Shown here: piece after piece, positions 29,396-41,111 of the stretch | How the letters are laid out: the number at the start of each line of letters is the position of its first letter | Numbering within the stretch: position 1 is the first letter of the stretch | From: Sipunculus nudus | Lineage: Eukaryota > Annelida > Sipuncula > Golfingiida > Sipunculidae | Direction: 5' to 3' | Assembly (NCBI GenBank): GCA_026874595.1 | Contig: CM049315.1 | Location: 19,303,664 to 19,367,663, forward strand | Length of the DNA: 64,000 nt | The notes under the pieces: generated by a model | Seen by the model: only the letters and a program-made list of their open reading frames with translations | What the model was told of the DNA's origin: nothing | Databases searched by the model: none | Position numbers and translations under genes: made by a program

Positions 29396-32034
29396 GGGAC
29401 CTATGGGTCACGACGCTCAGCTGTTATATATGATAAAAAAATATTATTTAGAAATGAGGCACATGCTGGTTTTGTGTGGTAATAAATATAAGCTGTATTA
29501 TGAGTTGTTGTTGTTTAGCTTATGTATGATTTTGATAGTACCTTTGGAGACAGGGAAGAGGATTGATTTCATTTATTTTATTAACAAATGGAGTACTATT
29601 GTCACACAGATTTTGACTGGGCCATATAACTTATAAGCAGAACATATAATATAAGAGTTTAACTATTTATTAAAAAAAATTACAAATATTGTCCCAAATA
29701 TAATTTTTATAAAAAAATAATAAGAGAATCATATGATTTTTTTAAATGAAATATAACTGATATGATTATTAAAATAATATTAAAGAATATATTCATGAAT
29801 GCATTCATGAATACATTTTGAAAGTATTTGCACGAGTATTCATATACTTTCATTTTTACCTGAATTCCTATTCTTTATGCAAGAAATTTTATAATGGAGT
29901 ACATAATCATATTCGTATTTAAATACAATTACAAAGTATTCGCACCATGTCTGGTATTTATTCAGTTTCACCAACCAATGATGTTGAGAATCCAGAATAT
30001 ACTAAATTCACACATTTAAATAATGATCATAAGTACCTGGTTTTATGGCTTTTATTTATATTAAAAAATAACTGTAAAAAATTCATTTTGGACTAATTTC
30101 ACATCAATGTACACACTAGACACAGTAGGAATCTAGATTAATTTTATCAACTGCATCTTTGTCTATCATTAATTTCCTTCATATGATCCCTAATGATTAG
30201 TAATGAATAATATGATTTACTTCTTTATCATTAAAATTGAACTGAAAAATGCCATAGGTGACTGCATGGTGTTATTTGGAATATGTGACATTCTACCCAT
30301 CGATACAAGATTCTTATATCATCAGTAACTGCAAGTTAATTTCCTGTTATTATAAACTAACAAATTCCTTTTCTATTTTTCTTTAATTTGTTATTAAAAA
30401 CCAATAAAAATTTATTAATTTATTGTTTATTGTTATGTTGTTGGTTAAAACTACTAGATGAGTTGGGTTGGACAACTGGATCAACTGTGGCTGGCCATAA
30501 GCTGCCTGGATTCCTGTATGCCTCGCCTCAAGCGTGCATAATTTGATGAAAGGTCAACAAGGTCAACATACAGGTGACTCAAGAGGGGCTGGAGAGAGCC
30601 AAAGTCTGACAGGGTCTCATAAAAAACATTAATAAAAGCTACAATTTTTGGCCAATTTCTTTCAGCTTTCTAAACTAAAAAGCTGAAATCCTAATGTGTG
30701 CATGATATGAAAATTATATCAACAGTGCTCCCAGGACACAAACGTGCCATGGTCACAGTTGGGCAAAATTTAAGGTACTAATTTTATATTTATACTAATA
30801 ACTTATAAAATTTGAAAAATTCAGAACTAATTTTGGGTATTCAATTGAATCTTGATAAAAAAATGTTACATCCCTGACAAAAAAATCTCTAGCTTCTGCA
30901 ATGCCCTTGTTAAGGGAGTAAATATATTTCTTGATTTTTTACAAAGTGCATTATATTTGGGCCCATAACTTAAAACAATTACCCAATACTGACATCATTC
31001 TGGCATGTGCATAGAGAATGAAAAATATGTATATTATTTATGATTAAAGTCAGATCAGTGGTTTTGATATTAGGCAGTCTTGAAGTGTAACAATGGGTTT
31101 TTAATGGAAAAATGAAGTTTTTCATTAATATCTCGAAGGTATTAAGTCCTAGTGACCAAATTTTTGGCATGGTAGGGGATTTTGGAGACATCTAACTGTA
31201 TGCCAAATTTAAGGAACTAAGAGCTGAAGCTGGGGAGCTGAGCTCTTGCAAACTGCATAACACTAGCTTTATGTAAACAATATGTTACATGGTGCTTGAA
31301 AACTTATTAAAATCTACAGTTTTTGATCAACTGGTTTCAAATTTTTGGTGTTAACAGTTGAAATTCTAACAAAAACATGCCGTGAAAATTAAATCCACAG
31401 TACTTACAGGAAAAAAACGTGCCATGGTCAAAGTTGGGCAAAATTTAAGGTACCAATTTTTTATTTTTATTAATATTTTAGAAAATTTAAAAGATTTTCA
31501 TCTTATTTTGGGTATACAATTTAATTTTGATTAATTAAAGTTATATTACTGGAAATAAGGTCGATAGCTTTAACATTTTTTGTGTTAAGTGATCAAATAT
31601 CTTTCCTGATTTATTACAAAATGCATTATGTTTGGGCCCATAACTTTTTTAAATTAAATAATACAGACATAATTTCTGGCATGTACATAGGAACTATATA
31701 GAGGAATATTTATGGTAAATATGAGGAAAAACAGATGAGTGGTTTTGATATTAGGCAGTCCTGAAGTGTGAAAATAGGTTTTTAATAAAAAATTGAGGTT
31801 TTTCCTTAATTTCTCAAAGGAACGAAGTTGCAAAGACCCAGTTTTCGGCTTGGTAGGAGATCTTGGGGACATCTAACATTATGCTGAGTTTTGGATTCCT
31901 AGGTCTTACGGTTTCAAAACGTGCCACATCTACAGACCGACGGACGGACGGACCGACGGACGGACAGACGGACGGACGACGGACAATGGACCACGACTAT
32001 AGCTCAGATGACTTATAGTCAGCTGAGCTAAAAA
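29396..32034 (+). mobile_element. Hairpin-ended non-autonomous element, family 1, complete
   Basis: It is inserted cleanly in the integrase reading frame, so both ends are defined. The 5' end GGGACCTATGGGTCACG is followed by GCTCAGCTG (29415-29423). The 3' end has an ACGG tract (31938-31984), the hairpin 32001-32029 with 13-bp arms, and AAAAA. The hairpin's right arm contains CAGCTGAGC, the inverse of the 5' motif. Inside are two related units of about 620 bp (30640-31205, 31300-31915). There is no protein coding. No target duplication is evident. It is consistent with a HINE/Helentron-type rolling-circle derivative (inference). Confidence 0.7.
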
Positions 32035-33108
32035 TGGAAATCAATATTTGTTGACCATCATGTGTACTGCAACAAGATTTCCAGAGGCCATTCCTTTCAG
32101 AAATATCAAAACCAAAACTATCACTAAAGCTTTGATAAAATTCTTTACAATGTTTGGTATGCCTAAAGAAATTCAATCAGATCAAGGGTCAAATTTTACA
32201 TCTGGATTATTACAACAGTTGAAAAATGAATTAGGTGTTAATCAGATCTTGTCAAGTGCATATCATCCGCAATCCCAGGGTGCTTTAGAGAGATTTCATC
32301 CTACTCTGAAAACCATGTTGAAGACTTATTGTTTTCATAACAAGAGGGATTGGGACGAAGGGGTCCCGCTAATGTTATTTGCGGTTAGGGATTCAGTCCA
32401 GGAGTCACTCGGATTTACTCCGTTTGAACTCATGTTTGGCCACACTATTAGAGGCCCATTGAATATAATCAAAGATCAACGGCTTAGTGAACAAAACAGA
32501 CGGAAAACCGTTTTAGATTATGTGGTCACATTCAAAGAACGGTTGAATGATACATGTGAATTAGCAAGACAGAATTTGGCTAAAGCTCAAACCAAGATGA
32601 AAACATGGTATGATAAGAATGCAAGACATCAGGAATTGAATGTAGAAGATAAGGTACTTGCATTGTTACCAAGTAAAGAAGGTCCATTACAATCAAGATA
32701 TCATGGACCCTATGAGATTTATAGAAAGATTAACAATGTCAATTACATCATCAAAACTCCAGATAGACGTAAGGGAACTCAATTATGTCATGTGAATATG
32801 CTCAAACCATATTTTGAGAGGAATGATACATTAGTGAAACCTGTTTGTATAACATCTGATGATAATGAAATATCAGAAACTACTGATATTTTCAAAGATT
32901 TTGAAACAAGTAAAGACAAGAATGAAAAACCAAAATTAGGTAATTCAGAGATATTGGCAAACTTAGATGTGAAACTAGAACATCTGTCGTCTGAAAAATC
33001 TCAAGATTTGTCAAAATTGTTGAGAAAATATAAACAAATATTTCCAGATGTACCTAGTAGAACAAATGTTATATATCATGATGTGGATGTCGGTGATGCA
33101 AAACCAAT
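32035..33108 (+). pseudogene. Gypsy element 2 integrase, catalytic core and GPY/F domain
   Basis: It resumes with LTIMCTATRFPEAIPFRNI; second Asp in EIQSDQGSNF and Glu in HPQSQGALERFH. The GPY/F module has SRYHGPYEIYRKINNVNYII and CHVNMLKPYF. A spacer leads to VPSRTNVIYHDVDVGDAKPI, where the frame shifts near 33109. It precedes RT directly. Confidence 0.85.
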
Positions 33109-34359
33109 AAACAACATCCATACAGGGTTAATCCTGAAACTCTAGCCAACTTAAGAAAAGAAATAGATTACATGTTACAAAATGACATCATCAGAGAGAG
33201 CCAAAGTGAATGGAGTTCTCCATGTATATTAGTTCCAAAACCAAATAAAAGTTATAGATTTTGTACTGATTTCAGAAAAGTGAATGCTGTAACTAAAACA
33301 GATACGTATCCCATACCAAGAGTTGATGATTGTATAGATAGGATTGGTAAAGCTAAATATGTAACAAAATGTGACTTACTGAAAGGATATTGGGGTGTTC
33401 CTCTAACTGAAAGAGCGAGAAAGATCTCTGCTTTTGTTATTCCTGACGGATTATATGAATATAATGTAATGCCGTTCGGAATGAAGAATAGTGGAGCTTC
33501 ATTCCAACGTTTGATTAATATTTGTATAAACCGTCTTGAAGGTGTTGAAGGTTACATTGATGACTTGATTGTATATAGTGATACGTGGTCTGAACACTTG
33601 TATAGACTTGAGAAACTGTTTCAAAGACTGGCTGAAGCTAATCTTACAGTTAATTTGGAAAAAAGTGATTTTGGGAAGGCCAAGGTCATTTATTTAGGTC
33701 ATGTCATAGGACAAGGTGATGTGGAACCTATTCAAGCCAAAATTGAGGCCATTATCAATTTCCAGAGACCTACGTCAGAAAAGAGTTTACAAAGATTTCT
33801 AGGCATGACTGGGTATTATAGAAGGTTTTGTAAAAACTTTGCTGAGATAACTACCCCTCTCACAAATTTGTTAAAGAAAAAGGAGATATATATTTGGACT
33901 GATGACTGCGAAGCAGCATTCGAGAAATTGAAGTCGATGATGATCAATACACCTGTCTTGAAAGCACCTGATTTTGACAAAGATTTTAAGTTATGTGTTG
34001 ATGCTAGCGAACAAGCAGCTGGTGCTATATTGATTCAAGAAGATGAACAAGGGATTGATCATCCTGTCTGTTATTTCTCAAAGAAATTTAAAGATTACCA
34101 GAGAAATTATTCCACCATTGAAAAAGAATTATTGGCGCTTATCTTAGCACTGCAATATTTTGAAATCTATGCGAGATCAGTTTCTCATCCATTAGTGATT
34201 TATACTGATCATAACCCTTTAGTGTTCTTGAGTAGAATGAAGAACAAGAACAGGTGATTATTATATTGGAGTCTACTCTTACAAGAGTATGACATCAATA
34301 TGAAACACATAAGAGGAAAGGATAATGTCATCGCTGACGCATTATCTAGATGTTATTGA
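33109..34359 (+). pseudogene. Gypsy element 2 reverse transcriptase-RNase H
   Basis: Ty3/gypsy RT: SEWSSPCILVPKPNKSYRF, FCTDFRKVNAVTKTDTYPIP, VTKCDLLKGYWGVPL, FGMKNSGASFQRL and the catalytic YIDDLIVY. The tether and RNase H follow: GMTGYYRRFCKNFAE, LCVDASEQAAGAIL, YSTIEKELLALILAL, YTDHNPLVFL. A TGA at 34255-34257 interrupts just before the last stretch, which ends NVIADALSRCY and TGA 34357-34359. No integrase follows; the integrase is upstream. Confidence 0.88.
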
Positions 34360-34773
34360 TAAATTTGTATATGAATTGTATTGTTAGAGATGGGTATGGA
34401 TGAAGATGTTACATTGAGATGCAGTGGCTATTATGCATTATCAGCTAGTAGGATGAATTGTGCATTAGTCACAGGGATATTATTTTGCACAAGTCGTAGT
34501 GATTTTCGATGGTTGTGTGAGTTATTAGTGTGTGTATTAGCACAGTGATGTTAAAATGAATTGGATAGATTATTTGCATATGTTTGCAAGAAAAGAAAGG
34601 ATGGCTATTGATGTCAATTATAAATGATATTGTAGATTATAAAAGTTTATATCCTCATGTTAACATAATTATATTTCTCATATATATATCATATCACCTA
34701 AAGGTATATATTTCAGATATTATAAAATTTTACTCATGAAAATATCATAAAATTTTCTTTTTTAGGAGGATGG
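34360..34773 (+). other. Gypsy element 2 3' untranslated region
   Basis: Non-coding, with a purine-rich tract AGGAGGATGG directly before the 3' LTR (polypurine tract). Nothing else seen. Confidence 0.6.
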
Positions 34774-35447
34774 TGTGATGTATGTCCGTACGCGATGGCA
34801 GGGCACTCACGGAAGGACCTTAGAACCATTGACCCAGGAACAACAGGAACGCGTTGACCCGTGTCGCTTACAGTCATCTATTAAACTCCGGCAACAACAA
34901 ATAAACGGACAAAGAGAACGTTTTCATTCATTCATTAACAGCGGTTAAACAACCTGAACTGGAATTTAAAAGTGGATCGATCGATATTGCGTTAAGGTCC
35001 ACAGACACTATAAATACCCTTCATTTAGTGATTTTGAATTGGGTTGCAAACAAGAACTGATATCCAGGGATATCCAGGCCTGATGATGTGTAGTCTCCTT
35101 GTGATAAGACAGAGACATTTTGGACGTTTTGAACTTTATTATGGCTGTGCACGGATTATGAACTGAACTTTCGTTATGACTCCTCAGAGCAACCCCGGAG
35201 TCATTTTTATTTTGTCAAACCAGCACCAGTGACTTTGATTTACAGCAGACAAGTATTTCTTCATTTGTACCGCACCAAAATTTAGTTATTATGTGTTAGA
35301 GACTTTGTGTTCATGTATTGTATATATTGTAAATAATGTTTGTTTAAATAATTATATATATTTTGTACTATATTTGTGAGTCAGTTTTTCATTTAACATC
35401 TTCGTTGTGTGAGTGGAACTCGGGGATGTTTTGTGCTACACGCAACA
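34774..35447 (+). repeat. Gypsy element 2 3' LTR (674 bp)
   Basis: Same ends as the 5' LTR; GTATGCTTCAC follows, continuing exon copy B. Confidence 0.88.
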
Positions 35448-35527
35448 GTATGCTTCACACTGTAAGAATTTATTCAGCTAACTTGTCTACGGCACATAAG
35501 TGTATAGTTGTAACACAGAACACAACA
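35448..35527 (+). pseudogene. Unrecognised exon, copy B, middle part
   Basis: GTATGCTTCACAC... reads HTVRIYSANLSTAHKCIVVT up to the Copia LTR. It has AACAC plus four extra bases AACA before the LTR. Confidence 0.55.
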
Positions 35528-35819
35528 TGTTAAGTAATGCTATTACATATGTATTTTTGTGATATTTTTGTTACTGTCAGATATCGTATACTCCGAGATT
35601 TCTCCCGGACCTACATGTTATTGTATCCCGGACATCAAAATTTTTGTATTAGTAAAGGTCAAGGTCTTTTCCGTGAACCAGTAGTAGTGAACCCCCGTTT
35701 TATATAGGAATCACGAAATTAAGATGTTCACATGAAAGGGCTGTGTGTGAGCCAGTTATTTGTATCGCTGTGAATAAAGTCTGGAGTACCCCACTACTCT
35801 CGTTATGTCTAACCCAACA
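35528..35819 (+). repeat. Solo Copia LTR
   Basis: TGTTAAG...CCAACA, 292 bp with no internal Copia sequence on either side. It sits at the same exon position as the Copia copies at 14035 and 22994 and has AACAC on both sides. It arose by LTR-LTR recombination after the exon segment was duplicated (inference). Confidence 0.88.
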
Positions 35820-36160
35820 AACACCACAGTTTTTGGCAAAGTGGAGTCATCTGAACTTCAGTATCGATATTTATTTCATAATGGGGCTGTCTGGTCAGCT
35901 CTCTATCAACATGGCACAAATTGTCATATAAAATTAGTGAAATTTACACCTGTAAGATGTATGCAAATGAATTTTAAACCCAGCAGAAATCCAATATATC
36001 TGCTTGGTAGTGATCTTGGAAGATTTTCATGCCTATTTGACCATGATCTCAAGAACCAAAAACTGCTTTGCGAAATACAGTTTGGTGTTCATAACTCGGT
36101 CCCTCTATGGACCTGTATGGTCAGTAGACTGTCGTTGGCTTCCTATTCATGGGGTTAAAT
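35820..36160 (+). pseudogene. Unrecognised exon, copy B, 3' half
   Basis: TVFGKVESSELQYRYLFHNG through SLASYSWG, ending at TAA 36156-36158. It has the most intact 3' half. Whether the stop is the true end or an intron donor lies before it cannot be decided here. Confidence 0.5.
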
Positions 36161-37481
36161 GTTGTGACTTCCATTTTTAGCTCAGAATTACTGAAAGTCA
36201 TCTGAACTATAGCGATCACTCTTTATCTGTTATCTGTCCAGTTGTCAGTGACCATGGCACAAATTGTAATCGTTAGGCCTAAAATCTTCTAACTTGACAG
36301 AGATGTAAAGGTTATAAAGTAACCGTCAACCCCCCCCCCCCCCCGACATATATATATCCCAGACTTATACAGTAAATACACATAGTAATTCAAGGAGTAA
36401 TCAAGAAGAAGCCATGTTGTGGTAATGTGGCATTTTAAAATAAATTTCTTTTAAATAATTTTAACAAATTAATTATTCAGAATATTATAAAATCCAGCAG
36501 TGTGCATATTTTGATGATATATGAGCTAAATTAGGGATATAAAATGGAGCAATTTAGAATTATGAATTCAGAATCAGATATTTTCATATATTTATTATTA
36601 TGCAAATTTATTAAATATATATACATGTTTTGAGGTAAAAAACAAGGTCTACAGGCCTAATGCGAACCTGTGCATTAGGAAATACACCAGGTATATGAAC
36701 AATGCAAGTACTAAACATTTTGTATAAGAAACAATTACATAAACATCACAGCTGAAATTCTGGCATAGGTGCACACAACACAAAAATGATTGTAGCTGGC
36801 ACCACCAGTCTTGTATACAACAAAGCTATCAGAGATATATACATATGCCCAATTTCAGACTGATATATCAAACCCCTCCTGAAAATAAGCAAATATTGAA
36901 ACAATTTCTGTAGAAGAACACTATTGCAGTCCTCAGTTTGAAATAGACATAATAATGGCCATAAGACCAACTTAAGCTTTTGGCCAAAAGACCAAGTTCA
37001 AATTCATGTAACTCTAAAATTCATCAAATGCAAACCATTCGAACAAACTTGAGAGGGCTTGCCTCTGGGATCATTTCTGTAAAATATTGAACAATTTGGC
37101 TGGACCGTTTACATGCAAGGGCATGTGCCATGTATGTTTCTGACATTTTCAGCAATATGTATACACATACAAAGTATACCAAGCACATTTATTATTCAGT
37201 TTATGACTAATTAAAGAATTTGGAAATTGCTCTTTTTTCACTCTTCATTTCAAAGTAGGCTACTCTCTTTTTCTCTGCTGCACTTACTCTTTTTTTGGTC
37301 ATTTACCTTTGGCAGGTCAAAGTTCAAGGTCAAATGTGGAGTCAATCTGAGTTTAGTTTTTAGATGATAAATTCCTGTTGTGAATGTAAGACTATGATTG
37401 AAACAGCTGAGCATCATGGTCCATGGGTCACTTGTTTGTTAGGGTTAGTCAGAGTTTGATGTTTTGTGTTTTTCTTTGCAG
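36161..37481 (+). repeat. Non-coding repeat unit between exon copies, copy 3
   Basis: Same as 9226-10563, with a C tract near 36332. It ends in a good 3' splice site, TTTTTCTTTGCAG. Confidence 0.65.
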
Positions 37482-37683
37482 ATCTCAAGGCAGAGACCAA
37501 AAGAAAATTTTTAATAAATAAATTCAACCCAACGAACAACCCCCACAAATACAAAGGTCCCAGACCAGCCAACTGGCCAACAAATCAGAACTGGGCGCCA
37601 ATTTACAAGTTCAGCAAGTGCCTGAGGTTTTATAATATATCCAATTTCATTTCAACATTTGGTATGCTATGCACTGTAAGAAT
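37482..37683 (+). pseudogene. Unrecognised exon, copy C, 5' part
   Basis: After the splice site: LKAETKRKFLINKFNPTNNP through FISTFGMLCTVRI, the longest uninterrupted 5' part. It diverges after GTAAGAATT from the other copies; no Copia LTR is present here. Confidence 0.55.
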
Positions 37684-37913
37684 TAAGCTACCCATAACTC
37701 AGCCAAAAATCACTGAACCAAAACCATTTGAACAAACTTGAATAATCAACATAAAGTAAAAGTACAAGGAAAAATATTTACCCTTTTATATGGACATCTG
37801 GCGGCAGAACTGGCCACACGCCTTGCACTTCGGCTCCCGGTATAATATGATGTTATTTACCTAAGACCAACAACTAAGGTGAGCTTGTTCGTGAAATAAG
37901 GTACAAGACTGTA

Positions 37914-38745
37914 GTGATAAGAATGGGTGTAAGTTTACAAGTCTGCAGGGCCTGTATAGGTTGTTTTTCACAACCAAAAGTGAAGGAAAAGTTTCAGCCA
38001 GGGGAAATAGTTGTTACAGGTATGTCCTTGACCTTGCGTATGGTAGTAGTCATGTCAACTCTGCTAACGCTATGTGGTGATGTTGAACTGAACCCAGGAC
38101 CGCCAAAGCAACCTAGCATTAAAAAAAGTAAAAACAGTAATGCTACGAGCATTAGGGGTACCATGTTAGAGCATGCTAAAGTTTTGAGAAGCAACAGTGG
38201 TACAGATTTAAATGACATGGAGTCACAAGCTTCGTGTGTGGAGTCAAGTCCAGGTTAATGTGGACATGGCTGAGTGCACAGATATTCCAAGTACTCAAGG
38301 TTTTGTTGACAAGTGCATTATTGCACTAGAACGACGACTGCTGGACGTGACTGAGAGGGTCAAGAAATTGAAACAGGAGAATCAGCAGCTGAGAAAGCAG
38401 TGCAGCAAGCTTGAGGACTAGTCAAGGAGACAAAATGTCATCTTCCATGGTATACCTGAAAGTGAGGGGAAAGAATCCTGGAAGGAGTGTGAACAGAAAA
38501 TCAGGAAAGTAGTGAAGAAAAAGATTGGGGTAGACTGTGAGACTGATGATGAGTTAGAAATTGAAAGAGCACATACTGCCAGTAAAAAACAGTAAAGGCA
38601 AACCAAGACCTGTCATTGTTATGTTTGGTAAATATAAACAGAAAGAATTGGTCATAGAACAGGCTAGAGAAAAGCTGAAAAGTTCAGATATGCAGGTTGC
38701 TCATGACTATAGTGAAGCAGTGAGGAGAGTCAAGAGGGTATCTTA
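37914..38745 (+). pseudogene. LINE ORF1 with 2A motif, coiled coil and RRM-like region
   Basis: It starts MGVSLQVCRACIGCF. Residues 50-63 are LLTLCGDVELNPGP, a full 2A-like motif. After a frame change near 38250 a coiled coil follows (ERRLLDVTERVKKLKQENQQ), then TAG 38419-38421 and a region of ORF1 RRM type (RQNVIFHGIPESEGKESW ... VIVMFGKYKQKELVIEQARE). Several frame breaks are present, so it is dead. In related LINEs 2A causes ribosome skipping and splits the N-terminal peptide from ORF1p. Confidence 0.7.
38076..38102 (+). promoter_or_regulatory. 2A-like ribosome-skipping motif
   Basis: Codons for GDVELNPGP, the consensus D(V/I)ExNPGP; the skip would fall between Gly (38097-38099) and Pro (38100-38102). 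It is preceded by a leucine-rich stretch, as in active 2A sequences. Confidence 0.8.
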
Positions 38746-39114
38746 ATTCCTCACATGATTAAAGCCAGGAGAGAAAGTTATGCATATCTGTCTGATGACA
38801 AGTTGATAATTGATAATCAAACATATATATGGGATTATTCAACAAATGATAAGAACTTTATTAAAGGAAAAGAATAGATAATAGGCCAGAGTCAATATCA
38901 GTTTGAAGCACATGTTAATAATAATTTGATGACATGTGATGTTTATATTGCAGATAATGAGGAACAGAATGTTCAGCTAACAGAAAAATAACAATAAATC
39001 AAACTGCACTTACTAACAGAGGATAAGACAGCATATCATGTACAGGTAAGAAGTGAATATGATACACATACTAATTGTATTAATAGTCCTGATGATGATG
39101 AAAACTGTCAAATA

Positions 39115-39900
39115 GATGTAATAAAACTAGCAACATGGAATGCCCATGGACTTAAGAACAAAATTAAATCAGTAGAGTTAAAAGATTTGATAAAGAATCA
39201 CAGTATTGTATGTATCACTGAGACATGGGCAACCACAGATGATGAATTTTCTGATGCATTCTATGGGTACTATGGTTATGGAATAGTCAGGAAGAGTATA
39301 GGGAGAGGAGGGGTCTTAGTTTACGTGCAACAGAAATTAAGGTGTATGATAAAGAATATTATGAAGTATGCAGATATCATCATACTGATTACGGATGGTA
39401 CTTTAATTAATGAAGATAAAGATTGGCCATAGTTTGCTGCTACATTGCGCCAGCAGGTTCGTCATTCTATGTGGATGAAGATGAAATAAATGGTATCAAT
39501 AGGCTGGAAAATTTATTGGTAGATACTTTAGCAGAATTTGATGAACTGAATTTAATTCTCCTTGGTGATTTTAATGCTAGAACTGCTAGTATAACAGATT
39601 TTATTGAGGATGACAATACAAATAATATTGGATATGTATACTTTAACACAAACACCACGCAGGTCAAAGGATAGTATTGTCAATGCTTTCAGAAGGAGTC
39701 TGATTCAACTATGTTATTCGTTTGAAGTACAGATTATCAATGGGAGAATTGAACCAGATATACCAGGAGACTTTACGTGGATAACATCTTCTGGTAGCAG
39801 TGCACTGATTATATAATAGTCAGTAGTTGTATACTTCATATGGTAGAAAGATTCTGTGTTTTATCAGAAGATCTGTCCAATCACTTTCCTTTTAACTGTT
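39115..39900 (+). pseudogene. LINE ORF2 APE-type endonuclease
   Basis: LATWNAHGLKNKIKSVELKD (catalytic Asn), SIVCITETWATTDD (Glu), LILLGDFNAR (Asp-Asn), and near the end LSEDLSNHFPF (the Ser-Asp-His region, with Asn for Asp). Frame changes at about 39430, 39660 and 39810. Confidence 0.75.
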
Positions 39901-40270
39901 CATCTAACATTATCAGACCAAGTAAAGAGTTTTTAAACATATATGCCAACTGACAAAATGGGTAAAATTTTATCAGACTGATGAAGATAAAACAAATATT
40001 TCCAAATCATTAAAACAAATAGAATGTGCATTATTTTTCAACTCATTTGACGAAACCTTAGAAGCATATCCAGACAAAGCAAGTGAGGCACTGGTTAGTA
40101 TTTATCAAAATATATCCTCCAGAAATAAACCAAACGTCTGAGACAGCATGAAACTAAAGCAACCAAAATGGTGGGACAAAGAGGGTGAATTTTGGAAAAA
40201 TGAAAAATATATAGGATGTACATTATCAGATGCCGACTTAGTTAATTATCAACAAACAAAACAGAGGTTT
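39901..40270 (+). other. LINE linker between endonuclease and RT
   Basis: Degenerate coding sequence with stops; readable pieces such as PKWWDKEGEFWKNEKYIGC fit the linker of such ORF2 proteins. Confidence 0.5.
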
Positions 40271-41111
40271 AACTAGAATATCAGCAGAAGCTGACAAAAG
40301 CCCTCAGCCAAAAGAACAGTGTTTAGAGGTGGTAACAGTAACAAGTACTAAATATCTGTTCTCACATGGATGTATATCTGTACGTCTCAGTTATAAATTT
40401 AAAATGGAGAGGTATGTACCATGACTCATAACAATCCATCAAATGCTTCCTGAAAATAAGCTTCTAAGTTTTATTCTATTATAAGCTCTGTGACCTTGAA
40501 AAGCAGGTCAAGGTCACCCATCTTCGAACTTGACCGAGATTTGTTGATATGCATCTTCACAAAAGAAATAAAATTCCTATTGTGAATCCTTTTAGAGATA
40601 TCCCGCTCACAAGGCCAAAATTGAAAAATCCAAGAAATATTAATTAAAAATTAGAAATTGCAGGTGGCACCCCAAAACTTGTGCAGCAGTTGCAGACCAT
40701 CAGTCCCTATGGTCATAGTAAGTATTGTGAAAATCCACCCAATGGTTCCTGAGAAATAAGCTTCTAAATGTTTTTTCGATAATCAGCTCTAAAACGTAGA
40801 AAAATAGGTCAAGGTGACCCATCTTTGAACTTGACCGAGATTTTGTCAATATACATATTCACCGAAAAAATAAAATTCCTACAGTGAAACCTTTCAGAGA
40901 TATCCCGCTCACAAGCCCAAAGTTGAAAAATCCGATAAAAATTAATTAAAAATCAGAAATTGTAGGTGGCGCCACCAAACTTGTGTAGCAGGTACAGATT
41001 ATCAGTCCCAATAATCATAGTAAGTTTTGTGAAAATCCACCAAATGGTTTCTGAGTAATAAGCATCCAATTGTTTTTCTATAATCAGCTCTAAAATGTAG
41101 AAAAATAGGTA
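40271..41111 (+). mobile_element. Hairpin-ended element, family 2, 3'-truncated
   Basis: It starts AACTAGAATATCAGCAGAAG with the 5' motif AGCCCTCAGCC at 40299-40309. It has two internal units of about 300 bp, each with CAAGGT...ACCCATCTT and GGTGGCGCCACC-like palindromes. The 3' hairpin present in the copy at 50768-51793 is lacking. It sits inside the LINE ORF2. Confidence 0.6.

Larger units (their letters stand above)
25841..35447 (+). mobile_element. INT-first Ty3/gypsy (Gmr1-like) element 2, with both LTRs
   Basis: 5' LTR 25841-26514, primer site, gag with SCAN-like capsid, zinc knuckle, protease, integrase, RT, RNase H, 3' LTR 34774-35447. It is flanked by GTAT on both sides (target duplication in the exon). 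The LTRs differ at only about seven positions that I can see, so the insertion is fairly recent, yet the coding region has two in-frame stops, a frameshift, another stop in RNase H, and a 2.6-kb insertion in integrase. Confidence 0.9.
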
